Below the pieces are notes generated by a model that was given only the letters and a program-made list of their open reading frames with translations, did no database searches and had not been told where the DNA came from. Shown here one piece after another: positions 62,260-64,000 of a stretch of 64,000 nucleotides of DNA. The stretch lies in NCBI GenBank assembly GCA_023213395.1, contig CM041465.1, forward strand, positions 212,233,741-212,297,740, written 5' to 3'. This stretch comes from Cycas panzhihuaensis. Its lineage: Eukaryota > Cycadophyta. Every line of letters begins with the position of its first letter. The first letter of the stretch is position 1. A program made the translations under genes and the position numbers.

Positions 62260-64000
62260 TAAGGTCATCAATCTTATAAAATATTTTAGCATTAGTCTCT
62301 TAGTGAAATACACTTTATGTGCATTTAGATGTAATTTTGGGTTCATATCATTAGGCGAGAAAATCCTAATCCCAATGCTCACCCTCAATAATAAAAGGTG
62401 AAATCTCAAGGAGGGAGTATTTATTCATTCTCACCTCCACACTTTGCTCCTATATCTTATTTAATCTATTTTTCATTCTCTATTTCCATTGTGTATATGT
62501 GAGTAATTTATTCCCTATATCCATAATTCCTTCATGTGGTATCAAAGCTAGAAGGGGATCTATTCACTCCATTCCACTTGCATAGAGTAATTTTTGTCTT
62601 TCCTTCACCTTCAATATGAAGTATTTAGAGTGCACTTATTATCTTCAAAATTTTGAGAGATTAAAATTATATTATTTTATATGTTTCTACTTTCTCTATG
62701 TGTGAAAAATTTTAGAGGTTAAAAAGATAAATTTTTGAAGTTGTTTGGTTGCTAGAATAGCCTTAGAAGCATTAAAGACCTAAAATTTTATGAAATTTTT
62801 GACCATCTCAGATTTTGATAAAATTTGACATGTAGAGTTCTCTTTCCAAGAGGGTCATTTTTGTCTTCTATAGTATCTTTAGATCTAGCCTACAACAGTG
62901 AGTTTTGGCTAAAATAAAAGGTCAAAATTTATAGATAAGTGACTTAAGGTACTTTTCTTAATGAAATCCTTTAAAAATAAGCTAAAAATCTAAAAGTTAT
63001 TTTTAGAGATGTAGTAGATTTATATATCTAGAGAATTTTAAAATAAATCTCATCAAATTTCATCCACTAGTTAGTGAGATCTTTGCAGGTTTCTCACACA
63101 TACTAAATTTGCCTACTCAACCCTACAAAAGACTTTGTGAGGGTATTTCTGGTAGGTTTTTGGCTGATTTAGAGATGGTGTAAAAGAAAAAGTTAATGTA
63201 TATATCAAGATGAAGATTTTAAGATATTAAAGTTTGGATTTTGAGATAGTGGATCTCACAAGATTCTGCTTTTGTTTTTTTTTTTTTACTAAAGTGTGTT
63301 TTGCCTTTTTAGAAATCTAACTTTACTACCATATCAAAAATGATATTTTGAATACTTTTTTCTTCTACCATAAATTCAAATTCTAACATTTAGACCTTCA
63401 TATTTGTAATTTTTTAAAAAATTACCTATTTATTATTTATAAATTTTATGAGAAAAAAAAATCATAAAATAGGGCAAAATAGCATGCATCTAAATTTATA
63501 AAAATTAGTATTTTAATGGTAAGTTGATCTACTTTTTAGCCCTTTGTGGATTTTGTATTGAAATTTCTAAAAACATATTTAGAAACATTATACTAAAGTA
63601 AGGGAAACCTTGGATCAAAAGCAACATCTGGTTCCCCTACTAAATCTATCATACTCTTTCTATTTACACACACAACATAAAGAAGTAGCAACAATAAATC
63701 AAATAGCAATAATAAAGCAAACACAAAAGATAAGCAAGCACATTTGGAAACTTTTCATTTCATTTTTTAATTATTTAGAAACAACTTATATTATTTCCTA
63801 AAATGAATCTCATTCATATGACTTATACTGCCAAGTCTTGACTTATGCACACACTCACCTTAGTTGAAATATACCATAGTTGGTTAACATCTGGGCCCTA
63901 AGGAAGGTATAAGTTTTATACTAGGTCTAGTCTTAACTAAAATAATGGTGGAGGGATAGGTTTATTGGAGCACATGATGCTAAGTATCATGAGGAAGTCC
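62260..64000 (+). other. possible next LTR element, running off the window
   Basis: A primer-like TGGTATCAAAGC (62537-62548) follows CCTTCATG, so an LTR ending CA at 62534 is possible, with its element continuing to the right. Only one LTR would be in view, so this cannot be tested here. No coding domain is seen to 64000; a T-run lies near 63277-63288 and an A-run near 63453. Confidence 0.35.

Overview
This is a window of plant nuclear DNA made almost entirely of old, nested, inactivated retroelements. Evidence for a plant: three L1-type LINEs whose ORF1 carries a DUF4283-like domain plus a zinc knuckle and whose ORF2 ends in an RNase H domain; Ty1/copia and Ty3/gypsy remnants; and LTRs followed by TGGTATCAGAGC-like sites complementary to initiator Met-tRNA. 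The high A+T content and heavy decay suggest a large, repeat-rich genome, but the taxon cannot be fixed from this. I see no host protein gene, rRNA gene, tRNA gene or CRISPR array. All coding matter is transposon-derived and broken.

Layout. 1-4853: the 3' end of an LTR element, an LTR (850-1356), then a decayed Ty3/gypsy gag-pol up to RNase H. It is interrupted by LINE-1 (+, 4854-11274). 11285-13589: unassigned. 13590-15085 and 24350-25640/30371-30535: two direct copies of a ~1.5 kb repeat. LINE-3 (-, 15402-21660) lies between them, and the right copy is split by a minus-strand LTR element (25645-30370). 30536-34140: mostly unassigned, with a microsatellite cluster. 34140-36760: decayed Ty3/gypsy pol on the minus strand. 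37403-48627: a head-to-tail LTR-internal-LTR-internal-LTR array of the same LTR family, its last LTR split by LINE-2 (+, 41867-48082). 48628-52260: unassigned apart from a 15-bp minisatellite. 52270-54773: Ty1/copia gag, protease and integrase on the minus strand, without reverse transcriptase. 58616-62259: an LTR element with well-matched LTRs and no recognisable pol. 62537: a further primer-binding-like site whose element would run off the right edge.

How the parts relate. One LTR family (LTR about 500 bp) occurs at 850-1356, at 25645-26149 and 29750-30370 (minus), and three times in the 37-48 kb array. Most copies carry non-coding internal DNA and look non-autonomous; only the copy at 850-1356 is followed by gypsy-type coding DNA. 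The most unusual observations are the shared-LTR tandem array, a block that faces opposite ways relative to the LTRs in different copies, an inverted repeat around the primer-binding site, and an FVDDN catalytic box in all three LINEs. All comparisons were made by eye; nothing was aligned or searched by software.
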